64,000 bases of DNA from SAR86 cluster bacterium (GTDB taxonomy: Bacteria > Pseudomonadota > Gammaproteobacteria > Magnimaribacterales > AG-339-G14), in assembly GCA_028135785.1 (NCBI GenBank), contig JAOIHS010000002.1, positions 70,222-134,221 of the forward strand, given 5' to 3'. Position numbers and translations under genes: made by a program. The notes beneath the pieces were generated by a model that made no database searches, had not been told where the DNA came from, and was given only the letters and a program-made list of their open reading frames with translations. Positions 9,784-19,172 of the stretch are shown here, in pieces (position 1 is the stretch's first letter; the number at the start of each line of letters is the position of its first letter).

Positions 9784-10858
9784 CTGCCAGAGTTTTTACT
9801 TCCTTCCATACTCTTAAAATATTTCCATTTAGTATCTTTTGTAAGTCTTCTTTTGAATAACCTCTATTCAATAATTCCTCAATTAAATTAGGAAATTTAG
9901 AGACATCATTTAAATCATCAGGCAGAGGCACTTCACCATCAAAATCAGATCCAAGGCCGACATGATCAATTCCTACAAGACCTCTTACTCTATCAATATG
10001 ATCAGCAACATTTTTTACCGAAACTTTAATATCTGGATTTGCTTTTCGATCAACCACAAAATCTGATCCGAAACAAATCTGAATAACGCCGTTATTTTTT
10101 GCTAATGCGATAAGCATTTCATCAGACACATTCCTTTCCCAGCCAGGAGTGAAATGACGTAGAGAAGAGTGAGTAGCAACAACTGGAGCTTTACTTAATT
10201 CAAGAACTTGCATAAAAGCAGCATCCGAGACATGAGAAATATCTATCATTACTCCCTGTGTATTCATTTCGTTAACGACCTTAATACCAAACGGACTAAG
10301 TCCATTCCATCTCTTATTTTCATCATAAGATGAATCAGAAATATGATTACTTTTTGAATGTGCCAGAGTTATGTAATTAACTCCTTTATCGGCAAAATAT
10401 TTAATATTTTCTAATTTTCCTTCTATTGGTGCTCCGTTTTCTATTCCGTAAGCAATTCCAACTATGCCTTTTTGTTTTAATTTTTCAATCTGATCAGGGC
10501 CGTCAATAAATATAAACTTATCAGGATTTTGATCAATAATATTATTCATCATTTTTATTAAGTTATTGGCCAACTCAAATGATGTGCCTTCTTCTTCTGT
10601 TTTGGCAGGTATATAAATAGAAAAGAAAGGCAAATTAAGACCGCCTTCCAAGGCTCTTGGATGATCAAAATGAAACGTAGTTAATTCAGTTATATCTTCA
10701 CTTGAACCATTATTAGTCTCTTGCCTATAAAGTTGAAAAGGAATATCAATGTGAGTATCAATAATTATAAGTTCTTGACTCAAAGCTTTTGCTTTATCCA
10801 ATGAATTATTCGAACAAGATAAAAATATAAACGCAGCTAATAAGATAATTTTCTTCAT
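9776..10858 (-). CDS. Membrane dipeptidase (peptidase family M19)
   Basis: IIDTHIDIPFQLYRQ, GVNYITLAHSKSNHISDSSYDE, GVMIDISHVSDAAFMQVLELSKAPVVATHSSLRH, GIDHVGLGSDFDG; lipobox FLSC. Confidence 0.93.
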   Translation of the reverse strand: MKKIILLAAFIFLSCSNNSLDKAKALSQELIIIDTHIDIPFQLYRQETNNGSSEDITELTTFHFDHPRALEGGLNLPFFSIYIPAKTEEEGTSFELANNLIKMMNNIIDQNPDKFIFIDGPDQIEKLKQKGIVGIAYGIENGAPIEGKLENIKYFADKGVNYITLAHSKSNHISDSSYDENKRWNGLSPFGIKVVNEMNTQGVMIDISHVSDAAFMQVLELSKAPVVATHSSLRHFTPGWERNVSDEMLIALAKNNGVIQICFGSDFVVDRKANPDIKVSVKNVADHIDRVRGLVGIDHVGLGSDFDGEVPLPDDLNDVSKFPNLIEELLNRGYSKEDLQKILNGNILRVWKEVKTLADA

Positions 10859-10861
10859 AAA

Positions 10862-12226
10862 TTAATATACTACAGAAGGAAGAAGTGTTGCTAAAGCAGG
10901 GAAGTAAGCTACTAAACACAAAACTAAAATTTGAATAATAATGAATGGCACTACACCTTTATAAATAGTCTCTGTCTTTATTGATTCCGGAGTTACGCCT
11001 CTTAGGTAGAACAAAGCAAATCCAAATGGAGGTGTTAAAAAAGAGGTTTGCAAATTAATTGCAAGCATAATTCCTAACCACAAGGGATCAGCTCCCATAG
11101 TTATTAAAATAGGCCCAACAATAGGAACAACGACAAAGCTTATTTCAATAAAATCTAAAATAAAGCCAAGCAGAAAAACCAGCACCATAACGATCAACAT
11201 GGCACTAAATAGCCCGCCGGGAATAGCATTAAAAATACTAGTGATTAGTTCTTCACCACCAAATCCTCTGAAGACTAAAGAAAAAATAGAAGCGCCTATT
11301 AAAATCATAAAAACCATTGAGGTTATGAAGGCGGTTTGAGTGACGGCGCTGGATAATACTAAATTTGATAATTTGCCATGAAAAAAAGTAATAATTAAGG
11401 CACCCATTGCTCCAATGCCAGCAGCTTCAGTAGGAGAAGCAACTCCTAAAATAATACTTCCTAATACAGAAAAAATTAGTAAAAATGGGGGCAGAAGAAT
11501 TGATAACAAAACTAAAAAGGATTGATCTAGATTGGTTTCGTCTTCCCATTCAGCAATATCTGTTTTGGATATAGAAAATATAAAATAAAGTGCATAGGCG
11601 AAAACCAAAATCAAACCGGGAATGATTGCCGCCATAAACAAATCGCCCACTGAGAAAGACTTCGCAGCAAAGTTTCCCATGTTTAATTGAGCTTGTTGAT
11701 AAGCAGTAGCCAAAACATCACCAAGAATTACCAAGGCAATTGATGGTGGAATTATCTGTCCTAGGGTTCCAGTGGCGGCTATTAAACCAGTAGAAACTTC
11801 TTCCGAGTATCCTCGGTTCAACATTGCTGGTAACGATATTAAGCCCATAGCAATTACTGTTGCTCCAACAATCCCAGTACTAGCGGCTAACAAAGTTCCT
11901 ACTATTACAACGGATATACCTAAGCCACTTTTCAGTTTTCCAAAAAATAAAGACATAGATTCCAGTAGTCTTTCAGCTATTTTAGATTTTTCCAAAATAA
12001 CACCCATAAATACGAATAAAGGAACCGCAACAAGAGTGGAGTTATTCATAATCCCAAAAATACGATTAGGAATGGTTTCTAAGAGATATAAATCAAATAT
12101 TCCAAAAATATATCCAAGACCTGCAAAAATTAAAGACACGCCTCCTAAAGTAAAAGCTACGGGAAAGCCTAATAGCAAAGTTATACAAACAACAAAAAAT
12201 AAGAACAAAGGTAATAGTTCAATCAT
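10862..12226 (-). CDS. dctM: TRAP transporter large permease subunit (DctM family)
   Basis: ORF 10862..12253; MIELLPLFLFFVVCITLLLGFPVAFTLGGVSLI..., VPLFVFMGVILEKS, SPTEAAGIGAMGALI, DFIEISFVVVPIVGPIL, LQTSFLTPPFGFALFYLRGV. ATG at 12226 preferred. Confidence 0.94.
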   Translation of the reverse strand: MIELLPLFLFFVVCITLLLGFPVAFTLGGVSLIFAGLGYIFGIFDLYLLETIPNRIFGIMNNSTLVAVPLFVFMGVILEKSKIAERLLESMSLFFGKLKSGLGISVVIVGTLLAASTGIVGATVIAMGLISLPAMLNRGYSEEVSTGLIAATGTLGQIIPPSIALVILGDVLATAYQQAQLNMGNFAAKSFSVGDLFMAAIIPGLILVFAYALYFIFSISKTDIAEWEDETNLDQSFLVLLSILLPPFLLIFSVLGSIILGVASPTEAAGIGAMGALIITFFHGKLSNLVLSSAVTQTAFITSMVFMILIGASIFSLVFRGFGGEELITSIFNAIPGGLFSAMLIVMVLVFLLGFILDFIEISFVVVPIVGPILITMGADPLWLGIMLAINLQTSFLTPPFGFALFYLRGVTPESIKTETIYKGVVPFIIIQILVLCLVAYFPALATLLPSVVY

Positions 12227-12719
12227 TGTTAAAGAAAGATAGTATCGATGCAAAGCTTTGCATTATTAAAATAATACCGAATATCAAAAGTGTTGTTTTA
12301 TATAAGTAAACAAAAGGCAGACCTCCGGGCTCAGGAGATACCTCGGTTATTGACCATGAAAATGATACGTAATCATAAGAAAGAATTAAAATCAGCCAAG
12401 CCATTGGCTGTAAAAATAGTAAATGACCGACTAAATTAATTATTTTTTTATTTTTAATCGATGCGCGACGATAAAATATATCCACTCTGACATGTTCACC
12501 TTTTTCCAATGCATAAGCAGAGCAAAATAAGAAAGTAATTCCATGCAAATAAATTACTAATTCTTGCAAGCCAACTACGCCTATACCAAAGACATATCTT
12601 GAGAAAACAACAATTGTTGTAAAAATAATCATTAATAAAACTGCCCAAGCGCTTGCCTTGCCAATGAGGCGGGGAAAAAGTGTAAGTAAAGAATGTATTG
12701 TTTGATTAATATTTTTCAT
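12219..12719 (-). CDS. dctQ: TRAP transporter small permease subunit (DctQ family)
   Basis: Four hydrophobic segments, GEHVRVDIFYRRAS motif; directly upstream of dctM. Confidence 0.9.
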   Translation of the reverse strand: MKNINQTIHSLLTLFPRLIGKASAWAVLLMIIFTTIVVFSRYVFGIGVVGLQELVIYLHGITFLFCSAYALEKGEHVRVDIFYRRASIKNKKIINLVGHLLFLQPMAWLILILSYDYVSFSWSITEVSPEPGGLPFVYLYKTTLLIFGIILIMQSFASILSFFNND

Positions 12720-12749
12720 AATAAAATTATGATTAAATAACAGTTAATT

Positions 12750-13526
12750 ATGATCATTGTATTATCACCAGCTAAAACTCTTGACTACGAATCTCCTGTA
12801 GATGATTTCGATTATACAACGCCTAGCTTTTTAGGTAAGTCAGAGGCGCTGATAAATATTATGCGTTCTTATGAGCCGGATTTTATTTCAGACCTTATGG
12901 GCCTAAGCGATAATTTGGCATTTCTAAATTTTGAGAGGTATCAAACTTGGGAAAAAAGAAAAAAACCCTCTAATAATGCTAGACAAGCAATTTTTGCCTT
13001 TAAAGGAGATGTATATCAAGGTCTAGATATAGATACGTTACCCAAAAGAGCTATAACTTATTCACAAGATCATTTAAGAATTCTCTCCGGTCTTTATGGA
13101 TTACTAAAACCATTAGATTTAATTTCTCCATATCGTTTAGAAATGGGAACAAAACTTAAATCAGGCGATATAAATGGCCTTTATGAGTTTTGGAAACAAG
13201 ACTTAACAAAATCTATCAATAAAGATTTAATTAAACAAAAAAACAAGGTGTTAGTTAATTTAGCCTCCAATGAATATTTTTCTGCTCTGGATAAAAATAC
13301 AATAGAAGGGCAAATTATTTCTCCTGTTTTTAAGGATTTTAAAAATGGTGAATACAAAATTATCAGTTTTTATGCAAAAAAAGCCAGAGGGATGATGACT
13401 AGGTATATTTTAGAAAATAAAATTGAGAAGTCAGAAGAAATAAATGGGTTTAACCTCGGCGGCTATAAATTTGATAAAAATCTATCCACCAAGCTCATAC
13501 CTACATTCACAAGAAAGGAAAAATAA
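12750..13526 (+). CDS. yaaA: Peroxide stress protein YaaA
   Basis: MIIVLSPAKTLDYESP, FKGDVYQGLD, QDHLRILSGLYGLLKPLDLISPYRLEMGTKL, LVNLASNEYFSAL, FYAKKARGMMTRYI. Confidence 0.95.
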   Translation: MIIVLSPAKTLDYESPVDDFDYTTPSFLGKSEALINIMRSYEPDFISDLMGLSDNLAFLNFERYQTWEKRKKPSNNARQAIFAFKGDVYQGLDIDTLPKRAITYSQDHLRILSGLYGLLKPLDLISPYRLEMGTKLKSGDINGLYEFWKQDLTKSINKDLIKQKNKVLVNLASNEYFSALDKNTIEGQIISPVFKDFKNGEYKIISFYAKKARGMMTRYILENKIEKSEEINGFNLGGYKFDKNLSTKLIPTFTRKEK

Positions 13527-13528
13527 AT

Positions 13529-14392
13529 TTATTTCGCTGACTTGCCGTAGTCTTTTATATCTAACATATCTTTGAATTCGGGTTCACGTTTTTCTACTCT
13601 TGATGTCATTGCTTCCATCATGTCGTCTTGGGGCAGCATAGCACCGCTCCATAGAGCGTTATATTCTAGGCCTTCAGCAATAGTATGATCTCTGGAGAAA
13701 TTTAAAATAGCTTTTGTTCCATGCAGAGCTAATGGACTTTTTGAAGCAATTTCTCTTGCCATTTCTTTCATTGCAGAAAGCATAGCCGCATGATCTTCAT
13801 AAACTTCATTAACAAGTCCGCAGGAATGAGCCTCTTCTGCAGGCATTCTTCTACCGGTAAAAGCAAGCTCTCTAACTTTTCCTTCCTGAATTACTCTAGG
13901 CAATCTTTGTAAAGTTCCAATGTCTGCTGCCATACCAATATTTATTTCTTGAATACAGAAAAAAGCATCTTTACTAGCAAATCTAATATCAGTCGCAGTT
14001 ATTAAATCTAATCCACCGCCAATACACCCGCCTTGAATACCACAGAGTACTGGAATTCTTAATTTTTCTAATTTCGAAAGCATGCCTTGTAATTCCATAG
14101 CGACTCGGTATAAACCCTCACCATTTCTTGCAGCATCAGGCTTATTATTCTTAGTATCGGAACCGTCCGCACCGAGAGTTCCAAAATTTTGCAAATCCAT
14201 TCCAGCACAAAAATGTTTTCCAGTAGAAGATAGAATTAGAACTCTAATTGATGAGTCTTTATTAATTTCCTCTAAAACAATCGGTAATTCATGCCAAAAA
14301 CTATAAGTCATTTTATTCAGCTCTTCGCCTTTATTCATCACTAAATGGGCTATGCCATTTTCAGATGTGTAATCAAAACTTTCGTAAGTCAT
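13529..14392 (-). CDS. Enoyl-CoA hydratase / crotonase family protein
   Basis: GKHFCAGMDLQNFG and IQGGCIGGGLDLITATDIRFASKDAFFCIQEINIGMAADIGTLQRLPR. Confidence 0.92.
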   Translation of the reverse strand: MTYESFDYTSENGIAHLVMNKGEELNKMTYSFWHELPIVLEEINKDSSIRVLILSSTGKHFCAGMDLQNFGTLGADGSDTKNNKPDAARNGEGLYRVAMELQGMLSKLEKLRIPVLCGIQGGCIGGGLDLITATDIRFASKDAFFCIQEINIGMAADIGTLQRLPRVIQEGKVRELAFTGRRMPAEEAHSCGLVNEVYEDHAAMLSAMKEMAREIASKSPLALHGTKAILNFSRDHTIAEGLEYNALWSGAMLPQDDMMEAMTSRVEKREPEFKDMLDIKDYGKSAK

Positions 14393-14401
14393 ATTCCTCT
14401 C

Positions 14402-14578
14402 CTAATTTTTTAATTTTAATTCTTTTACTAAGCTTTCCGCAACTTCTTCTAATTCCTCAATTAGGTCATAAGATGTGTGATAAGGCATTACAACTTTCCT
14501 GCTTTTCTTACTAAGTCTTTTTAGACCTTCAGCTATTTCTTCAGCTTTTTCTAGCATTTCTTTATTTTCTTCATTCAT
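14402..14578 (-). CDS. Small charged hypothetical protein (58 aa)
   Basis: Manual translation: MNEENKEMLEKAEEIAEGLKRLSKKSRKVVMPYHTSYDLIEELEEVAESLVKELKLKN; fills the gap upstream of the crotonase gene on the same strand. Confidence 0.5.
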   Translation of the reverse strand: MNEENKEMLEKAEEIAEGLKRLSKKSRKVVMPYHTSYDLIEELEEVAESLVKELKLKN

Positions 14579-14650
14579 TATTGATAGTATCCTCGGTAAG
14601 TATTGTAAATTAAAAACGAAGTTTTAAAAATTACTTTAACTCAAACTCAC

Positions 14651-15442
14651 ATGGATAATTCAAAGCTTATTTCACCCATATCAAATATATTAAAAAATGC
14701 TTCGAAACTCATTTTAGATATTTATAAAAATAAAGATGCAATTCAAAGCTCTTTAAAAGAGGATGCTTCGCCTATTACAAAAGCTGATAAGGATGCTCAC
14801 TTATTAATAACTAAAGAGCTTTCAAAAAAATTTCCACTAATACCCATCATTTCCGAAGAAGGGCATGATGAGAATGTTAATTCTGATATATTTTGGTTAG
14901 TCGACCCTCTCGATGGCACTAAAGAATTTATCAATCAAAGCGATGACTTCACTATAAATATAGCCCTAATTGATAAGCAAGAACCAGTTTTTGGAGCTAT
15001 ATACAAACCCGTGACAGGAGAGCTGTATATAGGAGGTAAAAATCTTCCTGCTTTCAAGGTTCAAAATAAAGTTAAAAATTATTTGAAAACAGAATCAAAT
15101 GAACGAGTCTGTATCGTTTCACAAAGCAGAAGCCACGGTGGCGAAAGAGAAAATGAGTTTATAAACTCGTTAAGTAAAAAATTTGATACTAATAAAGTTA
15201 TTAAAGCCGGCAGCTCTATAAAAATTTGTTTAGTTGCCGAAGGAAAAAGTCATATTTATCCAAGATTTGGAGATGTATATCAGTGGGATATAGCTGCTGG
15301 ACATGCAATATTGAGTGCTTCAGGAGGAGAAATTACAGATCTAAATATGAAAAAGATCATTTATTCGTCATCCCGTAAAAAGAAGGTAAAAGGGTTCTTT
15401 GCACTGTCAGAACTATCTTTCTGGCAAGAAAAATTACAATAA
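14651..15442 (+). CDS. cysQ: 3'(2'),5'-bisphosphate nucleotidase CysQ
   Basis: PITKADKDAHLLITKEL, PIISEEG, FWLVDPLDGTKEFINQSDDFTINIALID, YQWDIAAGHAILSASGGEI. Confidence 0.94.
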   Translation: MDNSKLISPISNILKNASKLILDIYKNKDAIQSSLKEDASPITKADKDAHLLITKELSKKFPLIPIISEEGHDENVNSDIFWLVDPLDGTKEFINQSDDFTINIALIDKQEPVFGAIYKPVTGELYIGGKNLPAFKVQNKVKNYLKTESNERVCIVSQSRSHGGERENEFINSLSKKFDTNKVIKAGSSIKICLVAEGKSHIYPRFGDVYQWDIAAGHAILSASGGEITDLNMKKIIYSSSRKKKVKGFFALSELSFWQEKLQ

Positions 15443-15514
15443 TTACAATAATTTATAAAAAATAATAACTTTTTATATGCAAATAACAGTTTTTTGGGTA
15501 TAAAATCTGGAATT

Positions 15515-16366
15515 ATGGCTAAAGAACTTCAACCCATGGACGTTTCAACCCCAGGTCAAAACCTGGAAGCTTATCTATCGTCCGTTCAAAACATAGCAAT
15601 TCTCTCTCCAGAAGAAGAAAAAAAGCTAGCCGAAGATCTTTACTATAGAAATGATTTAGAGGCTGCCCGTCAATTAGTTATGGCTCACTTAAGATTTGTT
15701 GTGCACATTGCTAGGGGTTACTCCGGTTATGGCCTGCCTCAGGCTGATTTAATTCAGGAAGGTAATGTTGGATTGATGAAAGCAGTGAGAAAATTTAATC
15801 CAGAAGTTGGTGTGAGACTTATTTCCTTTGCCGTCCACTGGATCAAGTCTGAAATGCATGAATATATTATTAAAAATTGGAAGATTGTAAAAGTTGCAAC
15901 AACCAAGGCCCAAAGAAAACTTTTTTTTAATTTAAGAAGTCAAAAAAAAGAACTTAAATGGCTGACACCTGAAGAAATAAAAGTTATTTCTAAGGAGCTT
16001 GGCGTCGATGAAAAATCAGTCAAAGAAATGGAATCCAGACTTACTTCATCTGATATGTCATTTGACCCTCCTACTGAAGCAAGTGATGACCAAGCTTCTT
16101 TCAGCCCTTCAGGGTTTCTTACAGATGACTCAAATGATCCCGCTGATTTAGTAGAAAAAGAGAATTCAGATAATCATAGCTTTGAACTTCTTCATGAAGC
16201 GATGGCCGAACTCGATCCTAGAAGCAAAGAAATATTAGTTGATAGATGGCTAGAAGAGCAAAAATCAACTTTGCATGAACTCGCTGATAAATATGGAGTG
16301 AGCGCAGAAAGAATAAGACAAATAGAAAAAGCTGCAATGGAAAAAGTTAAGAGCTACATCTCTTAA
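15515..16366 (+). CDS. rpoH: RNA polymerase sigma-32 (heat shock) factor
   Basis: YLSSVQNIAILSPEEEKKLAEDLYYRNDLEAARQLVMAHLRFVVHIARGYSGYGLPQADLIQEGNVGLMKAVRKFNPEVGVRLISFAVHWIKSEMHEYI, QRKLFFNLRSQKK. ORF opens with TTG at 15494; ATG at 15515 preferred. Confidence 0.95.
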   Translation: MAKELQPMDVSTPGQNLEAYLSSVQNIAILSPEEEKKLAEDLYYRNDLEAARQLVMAHLRFVVHIARGYSGYGLPQADLIQEGNVGLMKAVRKFNPEVGVRLISFAVHWIKSEMHEYIIKNWKIVKVATTKAQRKLFFNLRSQKKELKWLTPEEIKVISKELGVDEKSVKEMESRLTSSDMSFDPPTEASDDQASFSPSGFLTDDSNDPADLVEKENSDNHSFELLHEAMAELDPRSKEILVDRWLEEQKSTLHELADKYGVSAERIRQIEKAAMEKVKSYIS

Positions 16367-16384
16367 TCAAGCTTTATAAATTTA

Positions 16385-16594
16385 ATGATATTTATTAGGA
16401 TTTCTCTTAATGGCGACTCTCAAGAAATTCCAGTAGAAACTTCCATAAACGGGCTTTTCTCTTTTCTAGATCTTTCAGATAAATTTATTGCTGTTGAACT
16501 TAACAATGAAATAGTTTTTAGAGCTAATTGGGAAAAAGTTAAGTTGAGTGAAGGCGATAAAATTGAATTAGTTAGAGCCATAGGCGGCGGTTAA
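16385..16594 (+). CDS. thiS: Sulfur carrier protein ThiS
   Basis: Ubiquitin-like small protein ending ELVRAIGGG (C-terminal GG); directly upstream of thiG. Confidence 0.92.
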   Translation: MIFIRISLNGDSQEIPVETSINGLFSFLDLSDKFIAVELNNEIVFRANWEKVKLSEGDKIELVRAIGGG

Positions 16595-16596
16595 TT

Positions 16597-17382
16597 TTGT
16601 CTTCGGATATATTTAATATCGCTGGAAAAGATTTCTCTTCAAGATTACTTGTAGGAACAGGAAAATATTTAGATGAAAAAGAAGCAACAGCAGCAATTGA
16701 AGCATCTGAAGCCGAGATTGTTACCGTAGCCATAAGAAGAGTTGAATTAGAAAAAAATAAGAGAACCGAATCCATACTTAATTATATTTCTCCGCAAAAA
16801 TATACAATTCTCCCAAATACAGCAGGCTGCTTCAATGCTAAAGAGGCAATTAGAATTGCATATTTAGGTAGAGAAATCTTAGAAGGAGCAAATTTACTTA
16901 AGTTAGAAGTTCTGAAAGATAAAGAGACACTTCTTCCTTTGATGGATGAGACAATAGTTGCTGCCAAGGAATTAGTTAAAGAAGGTTTTGAAATAATGGT
17001 CTATTGCACAGATGATTTGAATTATGCAAAAGAATTAGAAGATATAGGCTGCGTAGCAATTATGCCTTTAGCCGCTCCAATAGGTTCAGGGCAAGGAATA
17101 GTAAATCCAAAAGCAATATCTTCAATTATCGAAAAAATATCTTGCCCAGTTATTATTGATGCTGGAATAGGTACAGCTTCTGAAGTTACAGTTGCTATGG
17201 AAATGGGTTGTGATGGAGTTCTTCTAAATACAGCAATAGCACATGCAAAGAACCCAATTTTAATGGCAGAAGCCATGAAAGAGGCAGCTCGAAGTGGAAG
17301 AAAATCTTTTTTAGCAGGAAGAATGAAACCTCAAGCGAAAGCTAATCCAAGTTCGCCTATGCAGGGAATAGTAAATTCTTGA
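16597..17382 (+). CDS. thiG: Thiazole synthase ThiG
   Basis: [101 protein letters not shown] start. Confidence 0.96.
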   Translation: MSSDIFNIAGKDFSSRLLVGTGKYLDEKEATAAIEASEAEIVTVAIRRVELEKNKRTESILNYISPQKYTILPNTAGCFNAKEAIRIAYLGREILEGANLLKLEVLKDKETLLPLMDETIVAAKELVKEGFEIMVYCTDDLNYAKELEDIGCVAIMPLAAPIGSGQGIVNPKAISSIIEKISCPVIIDAGIGTASEVTVAMEMGCDGVLLNTAIAHAKNPILMAEAMKEAARSGRKSFLAGRMKPQAKANPSSPMQGIVNS

Positions 17383-18029
17383 ATAAGACAATTAAAAGTT
17401 TTTCTAAAGCAAGATCAAGATTTTCTGTACAAAATAAAAGTTTATTAAGTGAAGCTGATAAAAATATCTTCCTTCAGCAAGAAAATTTTAAAGATTTTAA
17501 AAATCTATTGAATGAAACAGATAGAAATATCTTAGAAATAGGATTTGGAGATGGAAAGCATCTATATAGACAAGCCGAAATCAATCCAAATAATTTTTTT
17601 ATGGGTGTAGAAGTCTTCGAATCTGGATTAGCAAATATCTATAAAAGAATTATTAAAAATGATTTAAGAAATCTAAAAATTATGGAGGGAGATATTGCCG
17701 AAATAATAAATAAAAATAAAAGCTTAAAAATATTTACAAAAATTTATATATTATTTCCTGATCCATGGCCAAAATCAAAACATAAAAAAAGAAGACTTCT
17801 GAAAAAGAAATTTATTTTAGATTTAAAAAATCTTCTAAAGGAAAATGGAAAATTAATTATTAAGACTGACTGGCAAGACTATGCAGAAGAAATCAAAGTG
17901 AATTTAAACGAAATAGGTTTAACTTTTAAAGTTAATGAAGGAGAAAATCCTTTTAAAACTAAGTATGAGGAGATTGCTATAAAGGAAGATAGAAAAATTT
18001 TTAATTTTGAAATCAAGATAGAAGGTTAA
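17379..18029 (+). CDS. trmB: tRNA (guanine46-N7)-methyltransferase
   Basis: [40 protein letters not shown] and [20 protein letters not shown] start overlapping the thiG TGA. Confidence 0.94.
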   Translation: MNKTIKSFSKARSRFSVQNKSLLSEADKNIFLQQENFKDFKNLLNETDRNILEIGFGDGKHLYRQAEINPNNFFMGVEVFESGLANIYKRIIKNDLRNLKIMEGDIAEIINKNKSLKIFTKIYILFPDPWPKSKHKKRRLLKKKFILDLKNLLKENGKLIIKTDWQDYAEEIKVNLNEIGLTFKVNEGENPFKTKYEEIAIKEDRKIFNFEIKIEG

Positions 18030-18588
18030 TCATTTTATTGGACGATACTGTTCTATGGCTAATCTCCATTCTCTTATTTTTAGGCATTTCAGCAAGAGTT
18101 AACTTGCTGTTTTTGATTTGAAATATCGGGTCATATCCAAATCCTTCATTACCTCTAGGCATATATACTATATTTCCATGAAGCTCTCCAAACGTATAGA
18201 TACTTTTTTTATTTTTAAAATCAAAAAAAGATAATACGGATATAAATTTAGCACCTCTTTCTTCTTTTTCACTTAAAGCATCTAAAAGTTTTTGATTATT
18301 CATTTCATCATTAGCTCTCTTTCCAGCGTATCTAGCAGAATAAATTCCAGGCTGCCCATCAAGAGCTAAGACTTCTAAGCCTGAGTCATCTCCTATTGCT
18401 GGCAAGCCGCTCAATCTAGAAGCAAACTCTGCTTTTATGAATGCATTTTCTTCATAGCTTTTACCAGTTTCATCAATATCTTCCTGAGTAAATTCAGAGA
18501 TAGGAATTAATTCGATATTAGTATTTTTAAAAAGAAAATTAAATTCTTTAATTTTTCCAGAATTTTTTGAAGCAAGAACGATCTTCAA
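18013..18588 (-). CDS. rdgB: XTP/dITP diphosphatase (RdgB/HAM1)
   Basis: MKIVLASKNSGKIKEF, DDSGLEVLALDGQPGIYSARYAG, EGFGYDPIFQ, MAEMPKNKRMEISHR-like C-terminus. Confidence 0.95.
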   Translation of the reverse strand: MKIVLASKNSGKIKEFNFLFKNTNIELIPISEFTQEDIDETGKSYEENAFIKAEFASRLSGLPAIGDDSGLEVLALDGQPGIYSARYAGKRANDEMNNQKLLDALSEKEERGAKFISVLSFFDFKNKKSIYTFGELHGNIVYMPRGNEGFGYDPIFQIKNSKLTLAEMPKNKRMEISHRTVSSNKMINLLS

Positions 18589-19172
18589 GATTTTTTAAAT
18601 ATTTTGTAAACAGCAATTTCTGCAAATAAGTTTGGAAAAGATCTAGTTAAAATAGTACTTTTACCAGAGTTCTTAATTAACTTTCTTTCAGCGATAGTTA
18701 TATTTGCATTTGTACATAATTCTTCAAAATCTTTTAAAGAACAAAGATGCAAGTTTGGGGTTGAGTGCCAATCATGAGGAAGAGCCGAAGAGATTGGCAT
18801 TTTTCCAGTTATAAATAATTGAATCCTGCAACGAAGATTTGCGAAATTAGGAATACTTACGATAGATTCATTTCCAATTCTTATTATTTCATTCAAAGCA
18901 GTCTCTGGTTTTTTAAGAGTTTGAAATGATTGACTCATTAGAACGACATCAAATGATTTATTCTTGAAATTCTCCAGACCAAGATCAATATCTTGTTCAA
19001 TTACGCTCAGCCCTTTTTCAAGACTTAGTTGTATATTTTTTTCTTCAATATCAACTCCCAAACCATTAATATTTAATTCATTTTTTAAATCTGCAAGCAT
19101 AGATCCATCACCGCAACCTAAATCTAGAATATGCGATTCTTCTGGAATCCATTCTTTAATAATATTAAACAT
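18585..19172 (-). CDS. metW: Methionine biosynthesis protein MetW
   Basis: ILDLGCGDGSMLADLK, SIPNFANLRCRIQLFITGKMPISSALPHDWHSTPNLHLCSLKDFE. Confidence 0.94.
   Translation of the reverse strand: MFNIIKEWIPEESHILDLGCGDGSMLADLKNELNINGLGVDIEEKNIQLSLEKGLSVIEQDIDLGLENFKNKSFDVVLMSQSFQTLKKPETALNEIIRIGNESIVSIPNFANLRCRIQLFITGKMPISSALPHDWHSTPNLHLCSLKDFEELCTNANITIAERKLIKNSGKSTILTRSFPNLFAEIAVYKIFKKS

Noticed and set aside
11772-12242. 156-aa plus-strand ORF
   Set aside because: Antisense to the well-supported DctM permease; composition (Ile/Pro/Lys-rich) is typical of a mirror ORF.
15433-15455. Tandem ATTACAATA repeats between cysQ and rpoH
   Set aside because: Only two AT-rich copies partly inside the cysQ stop region; not distinguishable from local low complexity.
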